NCBI RefSeq assembly: GCF_003987565.1 | Contig: NZ_NGJY01000001.1 | Span: forward strand, 682,001-746,000 | Source of the DNA: Vagococcus fessus | GTDB taxonomy: Bacteria > Bacillota > Bacilli > Lactobacillales > Vagococcaceae | Length of the DNA: 64,000 nt | Reading direction: 5' to 3' | Shown here: piece by piece, positions 45,399 through 55,626 of the stretch | How the letters are laid out: every line of letters begins with the position of its first letter | Position numbering within the stretch: the first letter of the stretch is position 1 | Notes under the pieces: generated by a model | The model's input: only the letters and a program-made list of their open reading frames with translations | Databases searched by the model: none | What the model was told of the DNA's origin: nothing | Program-made: the position numbers and the translations under genes

Positions 45399-46326
45399 TA
45401 ATTGTTTTTTGTAAGGCTTTCACGTTTTCTTTCATCTCACTAATGTAATCACTACCAGATTCTTGCTTATCTTTTGATAAACCTTCAAGAGTATTTAAAT
45501 CTATCATCTTTGCGCCTGTTGCATTTGCAATGGTTTCTGCAATTTTACTTGAAGCTAACTCTTCTGTATAAATATAATCTACTTTATTCTTTTTAACAAA
45601 ATCTTCTATTTTAGCTAATTCACTAGGACTAGGTTCTTGATCAGGTGAAATACCTGATATTGAAACTTGCTTTAAATCATATTGTTTAGCTAAGTAACCA
45701 AAAGCAGCATGCTGAGTAACAAATTCACGGTTTTTAGCGGTTTTAAAAGCCTCTTTAAATGTCTTATCTAATTCTGATAATTGGCCTTGATAGTTCTTTG
45801 TATTCTCTTCATATGTCGCTTTATTCTTTTCATCGACTTCAATAATTCCATCGCTAATAGCGGCAACTTCTTTCTTCACAAGAACAGGATCTAACCAAAC
45901 ATGAGGGTCTAAACCATGCTCATGACCGTGCACAGCTTCTTCACCTTCTTCTGATTCAGAACCTTCCATTAACTCAATCGCATCACTGGCTTCAATTACT
46001 TTTGTTTTTTTCTTATCAATGTTTGCTAAAACACTTTCTACCCAAGTTTCCATCTCGTTTGAATTGTACACAAAAACATCAGCGTCTTGAATACGTGCAA
46101 TATCTTTTGCACTTGGTTCATAATCATGAGGCTCTGTTCCACCAGTGATTAACATACTGACATCTGCCTTATCCCCAACAATATTTTTTGTAAAATCATA
46201 CATCGGATAGAATGTCGTTACTACTTGTAATTTATCGTTTGCTTTATTTTTTCCTTCATTAGAACTACACGCTGTTAAAACTAAACCTAAAGCAGCTAGT
46301 GATAAAAGGGTTACTATTTTTTTCAT
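45394..46326 (-). CDS. znuA: Zinc ABC transporter substrate-binding lipoprotein (ZnuA/AdcA type)
   Basis: A 310-residue secreted lipoprotein. It has a signal peptide with lipobox LVLTACSS, then TTFYPMYDFTKNIVGD and GTEPHDYEPSAKDIARI with the first metal histidine, a His/Glu-rich loop (EEAVHGHEHGLDPHVWLDP) typical of zinc rather than manganese binders, FVTQHAAFGYLAKQY and YTEELASSKIAETIA. It captures zinc outside the cell for an ABC importer. No permease or ATPase gene is adjacent, and the C-terminal ZinT domain of long AdcA proteins is absent. A candidate Zur operator precedes it. Confidence 0.92.
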   Translation of the reverse strand: MKKIVTLLSLAALGLVLTACSSNEGKNKANDKLQVVTTFYPMYDFTKNIVGDKADVSMLITGGTEPHDYEPSAKDIARIQDADVFVYNSNEMETWVESVLANIDKKKTKVIEASDAIELMEGSESEEGEEAVHGHEHGLDPHVWLDPVLVKKEVAAISDGIIEVDEKNKATYEENTKNYQGQLSELDKTFKEAFKTAKNREFVTQHAAFGYLAKQYDLKQVSISGISPDQEPSPSELAKIEDFVKKNKVDYIYTEELASSKIAETIANATGAKMIDLNTLEGLSKDKQESGSDYISEMKENVKALQKTIK

Positions 46327-46391
46327 TACTCTTCCTCCAATATTTAATAATTATAATAGCTCGTTGCTTAGCTCACCACATCGCTTTTTAC

Positions 46392-46412
46392 AAATCGTAA
46401 CTATTACACTTT
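46392..46412. promoter_or_regulatory. Candidate Zur operator upstream of znuA
   Basis: AAATCGTAACTATTACACTTT matches the Bacillus-type Zur box AAATCGTAATNATTACGATTT at all but three positions. It lies 66 bases upstream of the znuA start, where a zinc repressor would be expected to act. Confidence 0.7.
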
Positions 46413-46465
46413 AGAAGTATACCATATTGATTTACAATTGCAAGAAAAAATACGACTACTAATAG

Positions 46466-46510
46466 CAAAAAAAGAGAACAAGTCAAAATATTCAACTTGT
46501 TCTCTTTTTT
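46466..46510 (-). terminator. Terminator of the hrcA-grpE-dnaK-dnaJ operon
   Basis: Minus-strand stem AAAAAAGAGAACAAGT / ACTTGTTCTCTTTTTT with an 11-base loop and U-run, just downstream of the dnaJ stop at 46524. Confidence 0.93.
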
Positions 46511-46523
46511 AAGAGTCTTATTC

Positions 46524-47678
46524 TTATTTTTTACGTTTTTGATCGAAACTAAACGCATCTTTTACTTTATCTAAGAATCCTTCTTCTTCATCTGGGACTT
46601 GATCGCCACCAGCTTTAGCAAAGGCTTTTAATGCTTCTTTTTGAGCCTCATTTAAATTCTTAGGTGTAATAATTTTAACCGTTACTTGTTGGTCTCCAGT
46701 TCCAGTTCCACGAAGACGAGTTGCCCCTTTTCCTCTTAGACGGAACGTTGTACCTGATTGTGTTCCAGCTGGTACTTTTAATTTCACTTTTCCGTGAACA
46801 GTCGGTACCTCTACTTCATCACCAAGCGTTGCTTGAACAAAGCTTACTGGTAAATCATAGTAAATTTCAGAACCATCACGATCAAAGATATCACTTTCTT
46901 CAACACGGAATACGACGAATAAATCACCGTAAGGCCCGCCGTTGATTCCTGCTTCACCTTGACCTGATAAACGCATTTGTTGACCATCTTCAATACCAGC
47001 AGGAACTTTTACTTTCACGCTATGTTGGCTCTTCGTATGGCCCGTTCCGTGACAATCATTACATGGTGACGCAATAGTTTGCCCTTTACCACCACATTGG
47101 TCACAGGTTTGTTGTGTCATCATACGACCAAGTGGCGTTTGACGTTCAACTTGAACAGCCCCTTGTCCGTGACACTTAGAACATGTTACAGGTGAAGTAC
47201 CAGGTTTAGCCCCTGTCCCATCACATGTCTTACAGCTGTCTTCACGGTTAAATTTAATCACTTTTTCAACACCGAAAATAGCTTCTTCAAAGGTTAAGTC
47301 TAATGAATATTGTAAATCAGCACCTTGTCTTGGGGCGTTCGGATTAGATGAACGACCACCACCGCCAAAGAATGATTCAAATATGTCTTCAAACCCACCA
47401 AAACCAGCTCCGCCACCACTGAAGCCGCCGAAACCGCCGCCTCCACCGTAGTTAGGGTCTGTACCTGCATGACCGTATTGATCATAAGCAGCTTTTCTTT
47501 GAGGGTCACTTAGAATCTCATAAGCCTCAGAAATTTCTTTGAATTTATCTTCTGCGTCAGCTTCTTTATTAATATCTGGATGATATTTTTTAGACAGTTT
47601 ACGATAAGCTTTTTTTAGCTCATCAGCTGTCGCGCCCTTGGACACACCTAACACTTCATAATAATCGCGTTTTGCCAT
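46524..47678 (-). CDS. dnaJ: Chaperone protein DnaJ
   Basis: A 384-residue type I J-protein: a J domain with [13 protein letters not shown] (HPD motif), a Gly/Phe-rich region ([19 protein letters not shown]), four CxxCxGxG zinc motifs ([32 protein letters not shown]) and a C-terminal substrate-binding domain. It delivers unfolded proteins to DnaK and stimulates its ATPase. It is the last gene of the heat-shock operon. Confidence 0.98.
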   Translation of the reverse strand: MAKRDYYEVLGVSKGATADELKKAYRKLSKKYHPDINKEADAEDKFKEISEAYEILSDPQRKAAYDQYGHAGTDPNYGGGGGFGGFSGGGAGFGGFEDIFESFFGGGGRSSNPNAPRQGADLQYSLDLTFEEAIFGVEKVIKFNREDSCKTCDGTGAKPGTSPVTCSKCHGQGAVQVERQTPLGRMMTQQTCDQCGGKGQTIASPCNDCHGTGHTKSQHSVKVKVPAGIEDGQQMRLSGQGEAGINGGPYGDLFVVFRVEESDIFDRDGSEIYYDLPVSFVQATLGDEVEVPTVHGKVKLKVPAGTQSGTTFRLRGKGATRLRGTGTGDQQVTVKIITPKNLNEAQKEALKAFAKAGGDQVPDEEEGFLDKVKDAFSFDQKRKK

Positions 47679-47799
47679 GGGTTTCCCTCCACATCTTTTC
47701 TAGATTAGTTAGCTTGTCTTCAACTTCATTAGCATACCATAATTTTAGAGATACCTAAACAGTCTACTTAAACTAAATACATATTCTTCCTTAATAAGT

Positions 47800-47836
47800 A
47801 GGAAAAGCCAAAAGCGAGGTGCTTTGGCTTTTTCCT
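47800..47836 (-). terminator. Hairpin between dnaK and dnaJ
   Basis: Stem AGGAAAAAGCCAAAGC / CTTTTGGCTTTTCCT on the minus strand, right after the dnaK stop. The U residues lie inside the 3' arm rather than in a tail, so it may act as a partial terminator or a processing/stability hairpin that lowers dnaJ expression relative to dnaK. Confidence 0.6.
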
Positions 47837-47845
47837 AAATCACTC

Positions 47846-49681
<1,836 letters not shown>

Positions 49682-49715
49682 TTATATGTGAATTTAATTT
49701 TTTAACAAATTTAAT

Positions 49716-50300
49716 TTATTGTGCAACCATAACCATGCTCGGTCTTAAGACACGATCATGTAGGATGTAACCTTTTTGTAATTCTTGAACAATTTCATCG
49801 GGTTTTTGACCATCTTCAAGAGGGATTGTTTGTACAGCTTGATGTAAATTAGGGTCAAAAACTTCACCTTTAGCAGGAATTTCTTCGATACCGGCAGTTT
49901 TTAAAGCATGTAGCATACTCTCCATTACCATCTCGATTCCTTTTTTAAGGCTTTCACCTTGCTCATCTGTTACTTCAATTTGTAAAGCACGCTCTAAGTT
50001 ATCGATAGCTGGTAATAATTCTTTACCTAAATCTTGCGAACGGTATTTAGCTGCTGCTTCACGGTCTTTAATGTTACGATTACGCATATTAGCAATTTCT
50101 GCTTGCGCACGTAAATATTTATCTTCCATTTCTGAAAGTTGTTCACGTAATAATTCTTCAGTAGATTTTTCAACTTCTTCTGTCCCGTCTACTTCTTCAG
50201 TAGTTTCTTCACCGTTTAAGATAGCATCTACTTTAGCTTGCTTCTCTTCATTCGTCTCTATTACTTCTTCTTTTTCTAGTTCTTCATGATTTTCAGTCAA
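49716..50300 (-). CDS. grpE: Nucleotide exchange factor GrpE
   Basis: A 194-residue protein with an acidic, disordered N-terminus (EELEKEEVIETNEEK), a coiled coil (LREQLSEMEDKYLRAQAEIANMRNR) and a C-terminal beta domain (GEVFDPNLHQAVQTI, GYILHDRVLRPSMVMVA). It promotes ADP release from DnaK. The start is TTG at 50300, with GGGAG eight bases upstream; the nearby ATG is out of frame. Confidence 0.97.
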   Translation of the reverse strand: MTENHEELEKEEVIETNEEKQAKVDAILNGEETTEEVDGTEEVEKSTEELLREQLSEMEDKYLRAQAEIANMRNRNIKDREAAAKYRSQDLGKELLPAIDNLERALQIEVTDEQGESLKKGIEMVMESMLHALKTAGIEEIPAKGEVFDPNLHQAVQTIPLEDGQKPDEIVQELQKGYILHDRVLRPSMVMVAQ

Positions 50301-50338
50301 TTTCTTAACTCCCTTTCTCTAACCCTATTAACTTAAGG

Positions 50339-51370
50339 TCACTCTAATAGTCGATAATAGTCAGTTAATTCTTGTGACAATTCTGTTCTAAAAGCATCAA
50401 CAAGACCTAACATTTTTTCATAGGACATATTCGTTGGCCCTAAAAGAGCAATCGTCCCTTTACCATGTCCGGCAACTTCATAAGAAGCTGTGATTAAACT
50501 CATATTAGTTAGTAAGTCATTTTCAAGTTCATTTCCTATCCTAATATCAATATCTGCTTCTGTTGGTGCAATCAATGCCGTTAGTTGGTCTGTATTATCC
50601 ATTAAAGAATAAACAGATTTAAACTGAGACACATCTGATAACACATCCAAATCTAGTAAATTCATCTTGCCACTTACAAAGACCCGTTCTTCGAAAGCCT
50701 GACCCATAATTGTATCAAACAGTGACATAATCCCTGTTGGACTGTGGAAATACTTTTGAAGTATCATTGGAATTTCAGTTCGGAGCTTATGATAAACAGT
50801 TAATAGAGGCTGTCCCACTAATTTATCATTGATAATTTTAATCATCTTCTCAATATCTTCAGCAGAAACCCCATCCGGTATAGTAAACACCTGACTTTCA
50901 ACATTTCCTCGATCCGTCACGATAATCGCCATTAATTGATGATTATTAAGTGGTACGACTCTAAATCCTGTTAACTTACGCTCTTTTACTTCTGGTCCTA
51001 ATGAAAAAGCTGTGTAACTCGTTAAATCGGATAAAATTTGTGCTGATTTTGCAATAATATCATCGATAGCTCGGTACTCCTGACCAAAGGCACCTTTTAT
51101 TAGAGATAATTCCTGTTTACTTACCTCAGAAGGTTTTAACAAGTTATCTACATAATACCTGTAACCTTTAACAGATGGAATACGACCTGAGGATGAATGT
51201 GTCTTTTCTATAAAACCAACTTCCTCAAGTGTGCTTAAATCATTTCTGATCGTAGCAGAACTTGCTTTGATACCTGCATCAACAAGCGTCTTCGATCCGA
51301 CTGGTACACCAGACGAGGTATACGTTTGGATCAACAAACCCAATATATTTAATTGACGTTCTGTTAGCAT
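50339..51370 (-). CDS. hrcA: Heat-inducible transcription repressor HrcA
   Basis: A 343-residue repressor with an N-terminal winged helix (LTERQLNILGLLIQTYTSSGVPVGSKTL, ASSATIRNDLSTLEEVGFIEKTHSSSGRIPS) and a GAF-like dimerisation region. HrcA binds CIRCE elements and depends on GroEL for folding. Two CIRCE sites lie upstream. The ATG at 51370 has GAGGTG seven bases before it; a GTG two codons earlier overlaps that site and is rejected. Confidence 0.97.
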   Translation of the reverse strand: MLTERQLNILGLLIQTYTSSGVPVGSKTLVDAGIKASSATIRNDLSTLEEVGFIEKTHSSSGRIPSVKGYRYYVDNLLKPSEVSKQELSLIKGAFGQEYRAIDDIIAKSAQILSDLTSYTAFSLGPEVKERKLTGFRVVPLNNHQLMAIIVTDRGNVESQVFTIPDGVSAEDIEKMIKIINDKLVGQPLLTVYHKLRTEIPMILQKYFHSPTGIMSLFDTIMGQAFEERVFVSGKMNLLDLDVLSDVSQFKSVYSLMDNTDQLTALIAPTEADIDIRIGNELENDLLTNMSLITASYEVAGHGKGTIALLGPTNMSYEKMLGLVDAFRTELSQELTDYYRLLE

Positions 51371-51391
51371 CCTCACTCACCTCTTTTTATG

Positions 51392-51418
51392 TTAGCACTC
51401 GTAAGACCCAAGTGCTAA
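51392..51418. promoter_or_regulatory. CIRCE operator, proximal to hrcA
   Basis: TTAGCACTC, nine-base spacer, AAGTGCTAA: one mismatch from the consensus TTAGCACTC-N9-GAGTGCTAA. It lies between the hrcA promoter and the start codon. Confidence 0.95.
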
Positions 51419-51429
51419 TTACAAGTATA

Positions 51430-51458
51430 ACTATACCAACCCTTTATTTATTTGTCAA
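51430..51458 (-). promoter_or_regulatory. Promoter of the hrcA operon
   Basis: Minus-strand -35 TTGACA (51453-51458), 17-base spacer, -10 TATAGT (51430-51435), flanked by the two CIRCE elements. Confidence 0.88.
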
Positions 51459-51475
51459 CAGATTACACTCTTTTT

Positions 51476-51502
51476 TTAGCACTTGATATCAACGAGTGCT
51501 AA
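51476..51502. promoter_or_regulatory. CIRCE operator, distal to hrcA
   Basis: TTAGCACTT, nine-base spacer, GAGTGCTAA: one mismatch from consensus, located just upstream of the -35 box of the hrcA promoter. Confidence 0.95.
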
Positions 51503-51860
51503 AAGTTCTTTTTCTACTATATAATGTACTTTCATCAGATTCAATTCCCAACCTTTACTTTTCTTTTTATAATAAAAAGGGCTTGAATGTCTCCATAAAA
51601 ACCATTACATTTTTGTACACGCTCATTTATTTCCCATTTTTATTTTAATATAATTCGAAAAATCGCACAAATAATACCCTTTTATTATAAATAAGAATTC
51701 ACTTGACATAACAAAGAAGTAAGCGTTTCATTAAGTTGTAATTTATTAACCTTTCATGCTTTTAATGTATATAAATACAGCTTTCTATTAATTATATCTA
51801 CTATTAATAGTAGTACTCGACCACTATTCTCATTTAAAATTAATAATACTCATAAAATTG
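51503..51860. other. AT-rich spacer between hrcA control region and the YfcC-type gene
   Basis: About 360 bases without a gene. No reading frame of useful length, tRNA or strong hairpin was seen. It includes TTGACA at about 51703 without a matching -10, and AGTAAGCGTTTCAT at about 51718, which resembles a cre site but misses two to three conserved bases. Confidence 0.5.
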
Positions 51861-51889
51861 TTGTCCAATTCTTGAAATCCACCTATAAT
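51861..51889 (+). promoter_or_regulatory. Promoter of the YfcC-family transporter
   Basis: -35 TTGTCC (51861-51866), 17-base spacer, -10 TATAAT (51884-51889). The -10 overlaps the upstream-most in-frame ATG, so translation must start later. Confidence 0.75.
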
Positions 51890-51929
51890 GTATGAGACAG
51901 AAAAAATAATGAATGGAGTTGTTAATTTT

Positions 51930-53477
51930 ATGGAGAAAAAGAAAAAAAAGTTTAGTTTCCCATCGGCCTATACTGTCATTTTAATCGTATTATTATTAGT
52001 TATGGGACTAACTTATTTCATTCCTGCTGGTAAATTTGAAACGATTCAGTACAATGACGATAAGACATTTACAATCGTTCCAGCTGGTATGACTGAAGAA
52101 GATGCTAAAAAGGATGCGGCTAACACTGTTCCTGCTGATCAAGAGTTCTTAAAAAATAAAGATATCAAAATCGATATCTCTAAATTTGAAGATGGCTCGA
52201 TCAAAAAACCTGTAGCAGTACCTGGAAGCTACAAAGAGTTAGATGAAAAACGCCCTGGTTTATTCGGAGCTGTTAAGAATTTCTTACATGCCCCTATCCA
52301 AGGTCTAGCACAATCTATCGAGATTGTCACATTCGTACTCATTTTAGGTGGTATCATTGGAGTTATCAATAAAACTGGTGCCTTCAATGCTGGTATGAAC
52401 GCTTTATCATTACGCTTAAAAGGTAAAGAAAAATGGTTGATTATCATTATCTCTACTTTAATCGCAATAGGTGGTACAACATTTGGATTAGCAGAAGAAA
52501 CTGTCGCTTTTTACCCAATCCTAGTACCAATTTTCATGGCTGCTGGCTATGATGCCCTAGTTGCGATTGCTACAATTTACTTAGGAAGTTCAATCGGTTC
52601 GATGGCTTCCACAGTTAACCCGTTCTCAGTTGTTATTGCCTCAAACACTGCAGGTATTAACTTTACTGATGGTATGGGCTTACGCTTAGTTATGTTAGTT
52701 GTCGGAACTATTATGTGTATTGCTTACACTATCCGTTATGCAGAACGAGTTCGTAAGAACCCTTCTGAATCATTAATCTTCGATCAAAAAGAAGAGTTAG
52801 AAGCACATTTCTTAAAAGAAACCGTTGATGAAAAAGAATTAATTTTCGACGTTCGTAAAAAAATTCTTTTAACAGTATTCGCAGCTTCATTTGTTATTAT
52901 GGTATTTGGTGTTAAAGATTGGGGCTGGGGGTTCGTTGAAATCTCAGCATTATTCTTAGGTGTTACATTTATTATGGCTGCTATTAGTGGTCTTGATGAA
53001 AAATCATTCGTTGGTGAATTTATCGCCGGCGCATCTGATTTACTAGGTGTTGCTCTTGTTATTGGTTTAGCCCGTGGGGTTACAATCATCATGGAAGATG
53101 CTAAAATTAGTGATACATTAATGTTCTGGTTAAGTAATGGCGTCTCTCACATGAGTGGGGTTGTCTTTACAACTGTAATGTTCTTTGTATTTATCCTATT
53201 AGGCTTCTTCATCCCTTCATCTTCAGGTTTAGCTGTACTGTCTATGCCAGTTATGGCTCCACTTGCAGACGTTGTAGGTATCGACCGTGCTATCATTGTT
53301 GATGCTTATAACTGGGGTCAAGGAATAATCTCATTCATCACACCAACTGGTTTAGTTCTTGCATCACTTGCAATGGTTAACATTTCATTCGATAAATGGT
53401 TGAAATTTGTTACACCGCTTATGATAGCAATTGGAGCACTTGCTATTATCCTATTAGGTCTAGGAGCTTATATTTAA
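51930..53477 (+). CDS. YfcC/C4-dicarboxylate-carrier-like transporter
   Basis: A 515-residue membrane protein with about 12 hydrophobic segments. It starts MEKKKKKFSFPSAYTVILIVLLLVMGLTYFIPAGKFE, the YfcC-family opening, and has a soluble insert of about 60 residues after the first segment. Conserved blocks include TTFGLAEETVAFYPILVPIF, LGSSIGSMASTVNPFSV and FFIPSSSGLAVLSMPVMAPLAD. Members are often found near arginine or ornithine catabolism genes, and amino acid or peptide transport has been proposed for them, but the substrate is not established. The ATG at 51930 has GGAG 11 bases upstream. It ends at a bidirectional terminator facing the adenosyltransferase gene. Confidence 0.82.
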   Translation: MEKKKKKFSFPSAYTVILIVLLLVMGLTYFIPAGKFETIQYNDDKTFTIVPAGMTEEDAKKDAANTVPADQEFLKNKDIKIDISKFEDGSIKKPVAVPGSYKELDEKRPGLFGAVKNFLHAPIQGLAQSIEIVTFVLILGGIIGVINKTGAFNAGMNALSLRLKGKEKWLIIIISTLIAIGGTTFGLAEETVAFYPILVPIFMAAGYDALVAIATIYLGSSIGSMASTVNPFSVVIASNTAGINFTDGMGLRLVMLVVGTIMCIAYTIRYAERVRKNPSESLIFDQKEELEAHFLKETVDEKELIFDVRKKILLTVFAASFVIMVFGVKDWGWGFVEISALFLGVTFIMAAISGLDEKSFVGEFIAGASDLLGVALVIGLARGVTIIMEDAKISDTLMFWLSNGVSHMSGVVFTTVMFFVFILLGFFIPSSSGLAVLSMPVMAPLADVVGIDRAIIVDAYNWGQGIISFITPTGLVLASLAMVNISFDKWLKFVTPLMIAIGALAIILLGLGAYI

Positions 53478-53484
53478 TAATATA

Positions 53485-53528
53485 TAAAAAACACGTCAAC
53501 CCTTTATTCAAGGAATTGACGTGTTTTT
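53485..53528. terminator. Bidirectional terminator
   Basis: Stem AAAAAACACGTCAA / TTGACGTGTTTTTT between the convergent transporter (plus) and adenosyltransferase (minus) genes. Confidence 0.9.
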
Positions 53529-53545
53529 TTATACTCTATATTTAA

Positions 53546-54109
53546 TTAATGAAATACTTTTCCGCTACGCTCATAAGACACATCACTTACACCAGCAATG
53601 TGATTTACACTTCTTGCTGCTACAAAAAAATAGTCAGATAAACGATTTAAAAATTTTAATACCTCTTCATTAATTTCTTCTTCCTCCATCACACACACAA
53701 CTAAGCGCTCAGCACGTCTCGTTACGGTTCGACAAATATGCATCAAAGAAGATATCTCGTGACCACCAGGGATAATAAAACTCTCTATTTTAGGGAGTGA
53801 CGCCTCACACTTATCAATAGTTTTTTCTAACCATTCTACCTCACTATTAGATAACCTAAAATTCTTAATTTCAGGAGACATTGCGATATCCGTTCCAGCA
53901 TCAAATAAGAACTGCTGAATTAAGCCAATTTCTTCAAATATATTTTTAAATTTTTCATCCTTAGCAACTTTACTAGCCACAAAACCTAAGTTTGAATTTA
54001 ACTCATCAATCGTTCCATAAGCATTCACTCTTGAAGAATTTTTAGAAATTCTACTACCGCCTATAATACTTGTTTTTCCTTTGTCTCCACCTTTAGTATA
54101 AACTTTCAC
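53546..54109 (-). CDS. pduO: PduO-type ATP:cob(I)alamin adenosyltransferase, second copy
   Basis: A 187-residue adenosyltransferase with the full motif set: VYTKGGDKGKTSIIGGSRI, YGTIDELNSNLGF, RTVTRRAERLVV and LNRLSDYFFVAARSVNH. It makes adenosylcobalamin. Its loop GGDKGKTS is closer to the family norm than that of the copy at 26121-26705. The start is the GTG at 54109, preceded by GAGGAGGGA; the frame is open 30 codons further upstream but without family similarity. It is divergent from the lysR gene and next to the ornithine genes, so a role in supplying or reactivating OraE is likely. Confidence 0.92.
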   Translation of the reverse strand: MKVYTKGGDKGKTSIIGGSRISKNSSRVNAYGTIDELNSNLGFVASKVAKDEKFKNIFEEIGLIQQFLFDAGTDIAMSPEIKNFRLSNSEVEWLEKTIDKCEASLPKIESFIIPGGHEISSLMHICRTVTRRAERLVVCVMEEEEINEEVLKFLNRLSDYFFVAARSVNHIAGVSDVSYERSGKVFH

Positions 54110-54188
54110 GAAAAATCCCTCCTCATTATATTTAAATACATATAAAATAATCTGATTGAACTGTATAATGATACTCCTATATAGTTTA

Positions 54189-54218
54189 ATTATATACAAT
54201 AAAAATTATACTTATCAA
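54189..54218 (-). promoter_or_regulatory. Promoter of the second adenosyltransferase gene
   Basis: Minus-strand -35 TTGATA (54213-54218), 18-base spacer, -10 TATAAT (54189-54194). An imperfect inverted repeat GGAATAG-CAA-CTATTACC lies just upstream at about 54227-54242 and could be an operator. The rest of the 54110-54372 spacer is AT-rich with no other feature seen. Confidence 0.65.
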
Positions 54219-54372
54219 CCATAAAAGGAATAGCAACTATTACCTTTATCCAACTTTTGAGCGGATTGTGAAAAACGACCTTTTTTTGATAACAATGTCA
54301 CTTTTTAGCTTAAAAAAAACATTCCCAATGATTCACAAAAGGTTCTAAAAAACAAAAAAAACTTTCTGTAAT

Positions 54373-54409
54373 TGAAATCGTTTACAACCTTTTGTACATG
54401 CTATATACT
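54373..54409 (+). promoter_or_regulatory. lysR promoter overlapped by a perfect cre site
   Basis: TGAAATCGTTTACA (54373-54386) fits the CcpA cre consensus TGWNANCGNTNWCA at every position. Its last six bases TTTACA (54381-54386) form the -35 box, followed by a 17-base spacer and -10 TATACT (54404-54409). Strong catabolite repression of the regulator gene is predicted. Confidence 0.75.
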
Positions 54410-54440
54410 GAATATATATATATGTAAACAGGAGGTTATT

Positions 54441-55328
54441 ATGGAAATTAGAAACTTGCAAACATTTCAAGTTGTCGCAGAAGAATTGAATATGACACAT
54501 TCAGCTATTAAACTCAATTATTCACAACCAACTATCACAAAACACATTAAAAGTTTAGAAGATGAACTTGGAACAATGCTTCTAGACAAAAAGAATGGAA
54601 AATACTTTTTAACCTACGCTGGAGAAGAATTATATAAAAGAACTGTTAATATTCTAAGCGAAGTCAACTTGATTAAGACCATTCCCACAGAATTGGGTAG
54701 AAGTTATGTTATGAAACTACAAGGTCATGACTTTTATTGTTTTAACTACTTTATGCCACATTTGAAAACTATGACTAAAGAATTTCCTGCAGTCACGTTT
54801 AAAATTGATGGTTCCAGTAACGATGATACAATCGGAAGATTACTTAAAAATGAGATTGATATCGGAATTGTCTCTGGCAACTTAGTCTCCTCAGAATTAG
54901 AAACTAAAGTTATTGATCACGAAAATGTTGTATTATGTGTTAATTCAAATCTCTATAGAGAACATTTTGAAATTGAGGATTACTTTGCTTTGTATCCTAT
55001 CGTTATCGATCAATCTGAATATTACAATTATAACAACTTTTTTCAACATTCATTAACACCACCTAGAATTATTGACTCTAGTAGTGATGAAGTTGTACAA
55101 GAAGCTATATTAAACGGAAATATGTTAGGGATTGTTCGATCAGGTAGACTTCAACCACTTATTGATTCTGGTGAAATCAAAGTAGTTGAAGAATTAACTA
55201 ACAAGGAACCTATTCAAGTAGTTATGAATAAATCAAACCGTAACAATGAGTACATCGTGTCACTATTCAATTTAATCGCTGATCATTCTCTAAAAAATTC
55301 TTCAGAAAAAGTTTTTCAGTGGTCTTAG
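54441..55328 (+). CDS. LysR-type transcriptional regulator of the ornithine locus
   Basis: A 295-residue LTTR. The N-terminal helix-turn-helix reads MEIRNLQTFQVVAEELNMTHSAIKLNYSQPTITKHIKSLEDELGTMLLDKK; an effector-binding domain of periplasmic-binding type follows (about residues 90-290). The ATG at 54441 follows AGGAGG; the frame is open to a TTG at 54372 but that lies within the promoter. It stands between the second adenosyltransferase and the convergent ora operon, so control of ornithine fermentation, with ornithine or an intermediate as inducer, is the natural inference. A candidate LTTR box lies upstream of ord. Confidence 0.88.
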   Translation: MEIRNLQTFQVVAEELNMTHSAIKLNYSQPTITKHIKSLEDELGTMLLDKKNGKYFLTYAGEELYKRTVNILSEVNLIKTIPTELGRSYVMKLQGHDFYCFNYFMPHLKTMTKEFPAVTFKIDGSSNDDTIGRLLKNEIDIGIVSGNLVSSELETKVIDHENVVLCVNSNLYREHFEIEDYFALYPIVIDQSEYYNYNNFFQHSLTPPRIIDSSSDEVVQEAILNGNMLGIVRSGRLQPLIDSGEIKVVEELTNKEPIQVVMNKSNRNNEYIVSLFNLIADHSLKNSSEKVFQWS

Positions 55329-55349
55329 ATTACTAATATTATAAAAATT

Positions 55350-55390
55350 GACCAACCTATTTATTTGCAGATAAACAGGTTGGTCTTTTT
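55350..55390. terminator. Terminator of lysR, possibly bidirectional
   Basis: Stem GACCAACCT / AGGTTGGTC followed by TTTTT on the plus strand. On the minus strand the same stem is followed by AATTTTTAT, so it might also stop a transcript coming from the orphan riboswitch before it enters lysR. Confidence 0.88.
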
Positions 55391-55417
55391 CAGGTATAAT
55401 AGTTAGTAACCTCGCTA

Positions 55418-55600
55418 AAATTAATAAAGCCGCCTTGTATAAGATATACAAAGCGGCTAAAAAAATCTAGTTTAGCCACCTTTTTAATCCCGAAAAAGTG
55501 AAATAAATTGTTAACAATGTTCCTGACTCAGATACAAGTGTATCCATACAGTTGCGGGTACAGCGTTGGCTTCACACCAACTTCCATTGTGATTTAAAAA
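55418..55600 (-). ncRNA. Orphan cobalamin riboswitch antisense-oriented to lysR
   Basis: Minus-strand class I-like cobalamin aptamer: closing stem CAATG/CATTG (55585-55589 with 55515-55519), GTTGGTGTGAAGCCAAC, CCCGCAACTGTA (acagttgcg at 55548-55556) and GAGTCAGGAAC (55519-55529). Its peripheral arm is short, so the aptamer is about 75 bases. Downstream are an antiterminator stem GTGGCTAAA/TTTAGCCGC (55453-55479) and a mutually exclusive 14-bp terminator stem (55428-55458) with a modest U-rich tail. No reading frame follows on this strand; the next gene is lysR on the opposite strand. Confidence 0.85.
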
Positions 55601-55626
55601 TCATAACAACTTATTCTATATTTTAT

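Noticed and set aside
51704-51735. cre site at AGTAAGCGTTTCAT upstream of the YfcC-type gene
   Set aside because: It misses two to three conserved positions and lies 130 bases above the clear promoter at 51861-51889.
54372-54440. Longer N-terminus of the LysR protein starting at a TTG at 54372
   Set aside because: This stretch contains the cre site and the -35/-10 promoter, and AGGAGG stands before the ATG at 54441, where the family helix-turn-helix begins.
55340-55440. A small gene controlled by the orphan riboswitch
   Set aside because: The minus strand from the terminator to the lysR stop has no ATG, GTG or TTG with a ribosome binding site and a reading frame of useful length.
55500-55600. 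Lysine or SAM riboswitch as the identity of the element near 55550
   Set aside because: The ordered blocks GGTGTGAAGCC, CCCGCAACTGT and GAGTCAGGA are those of cobalamin riboswitches; no lysine or SAM core motifs are present.
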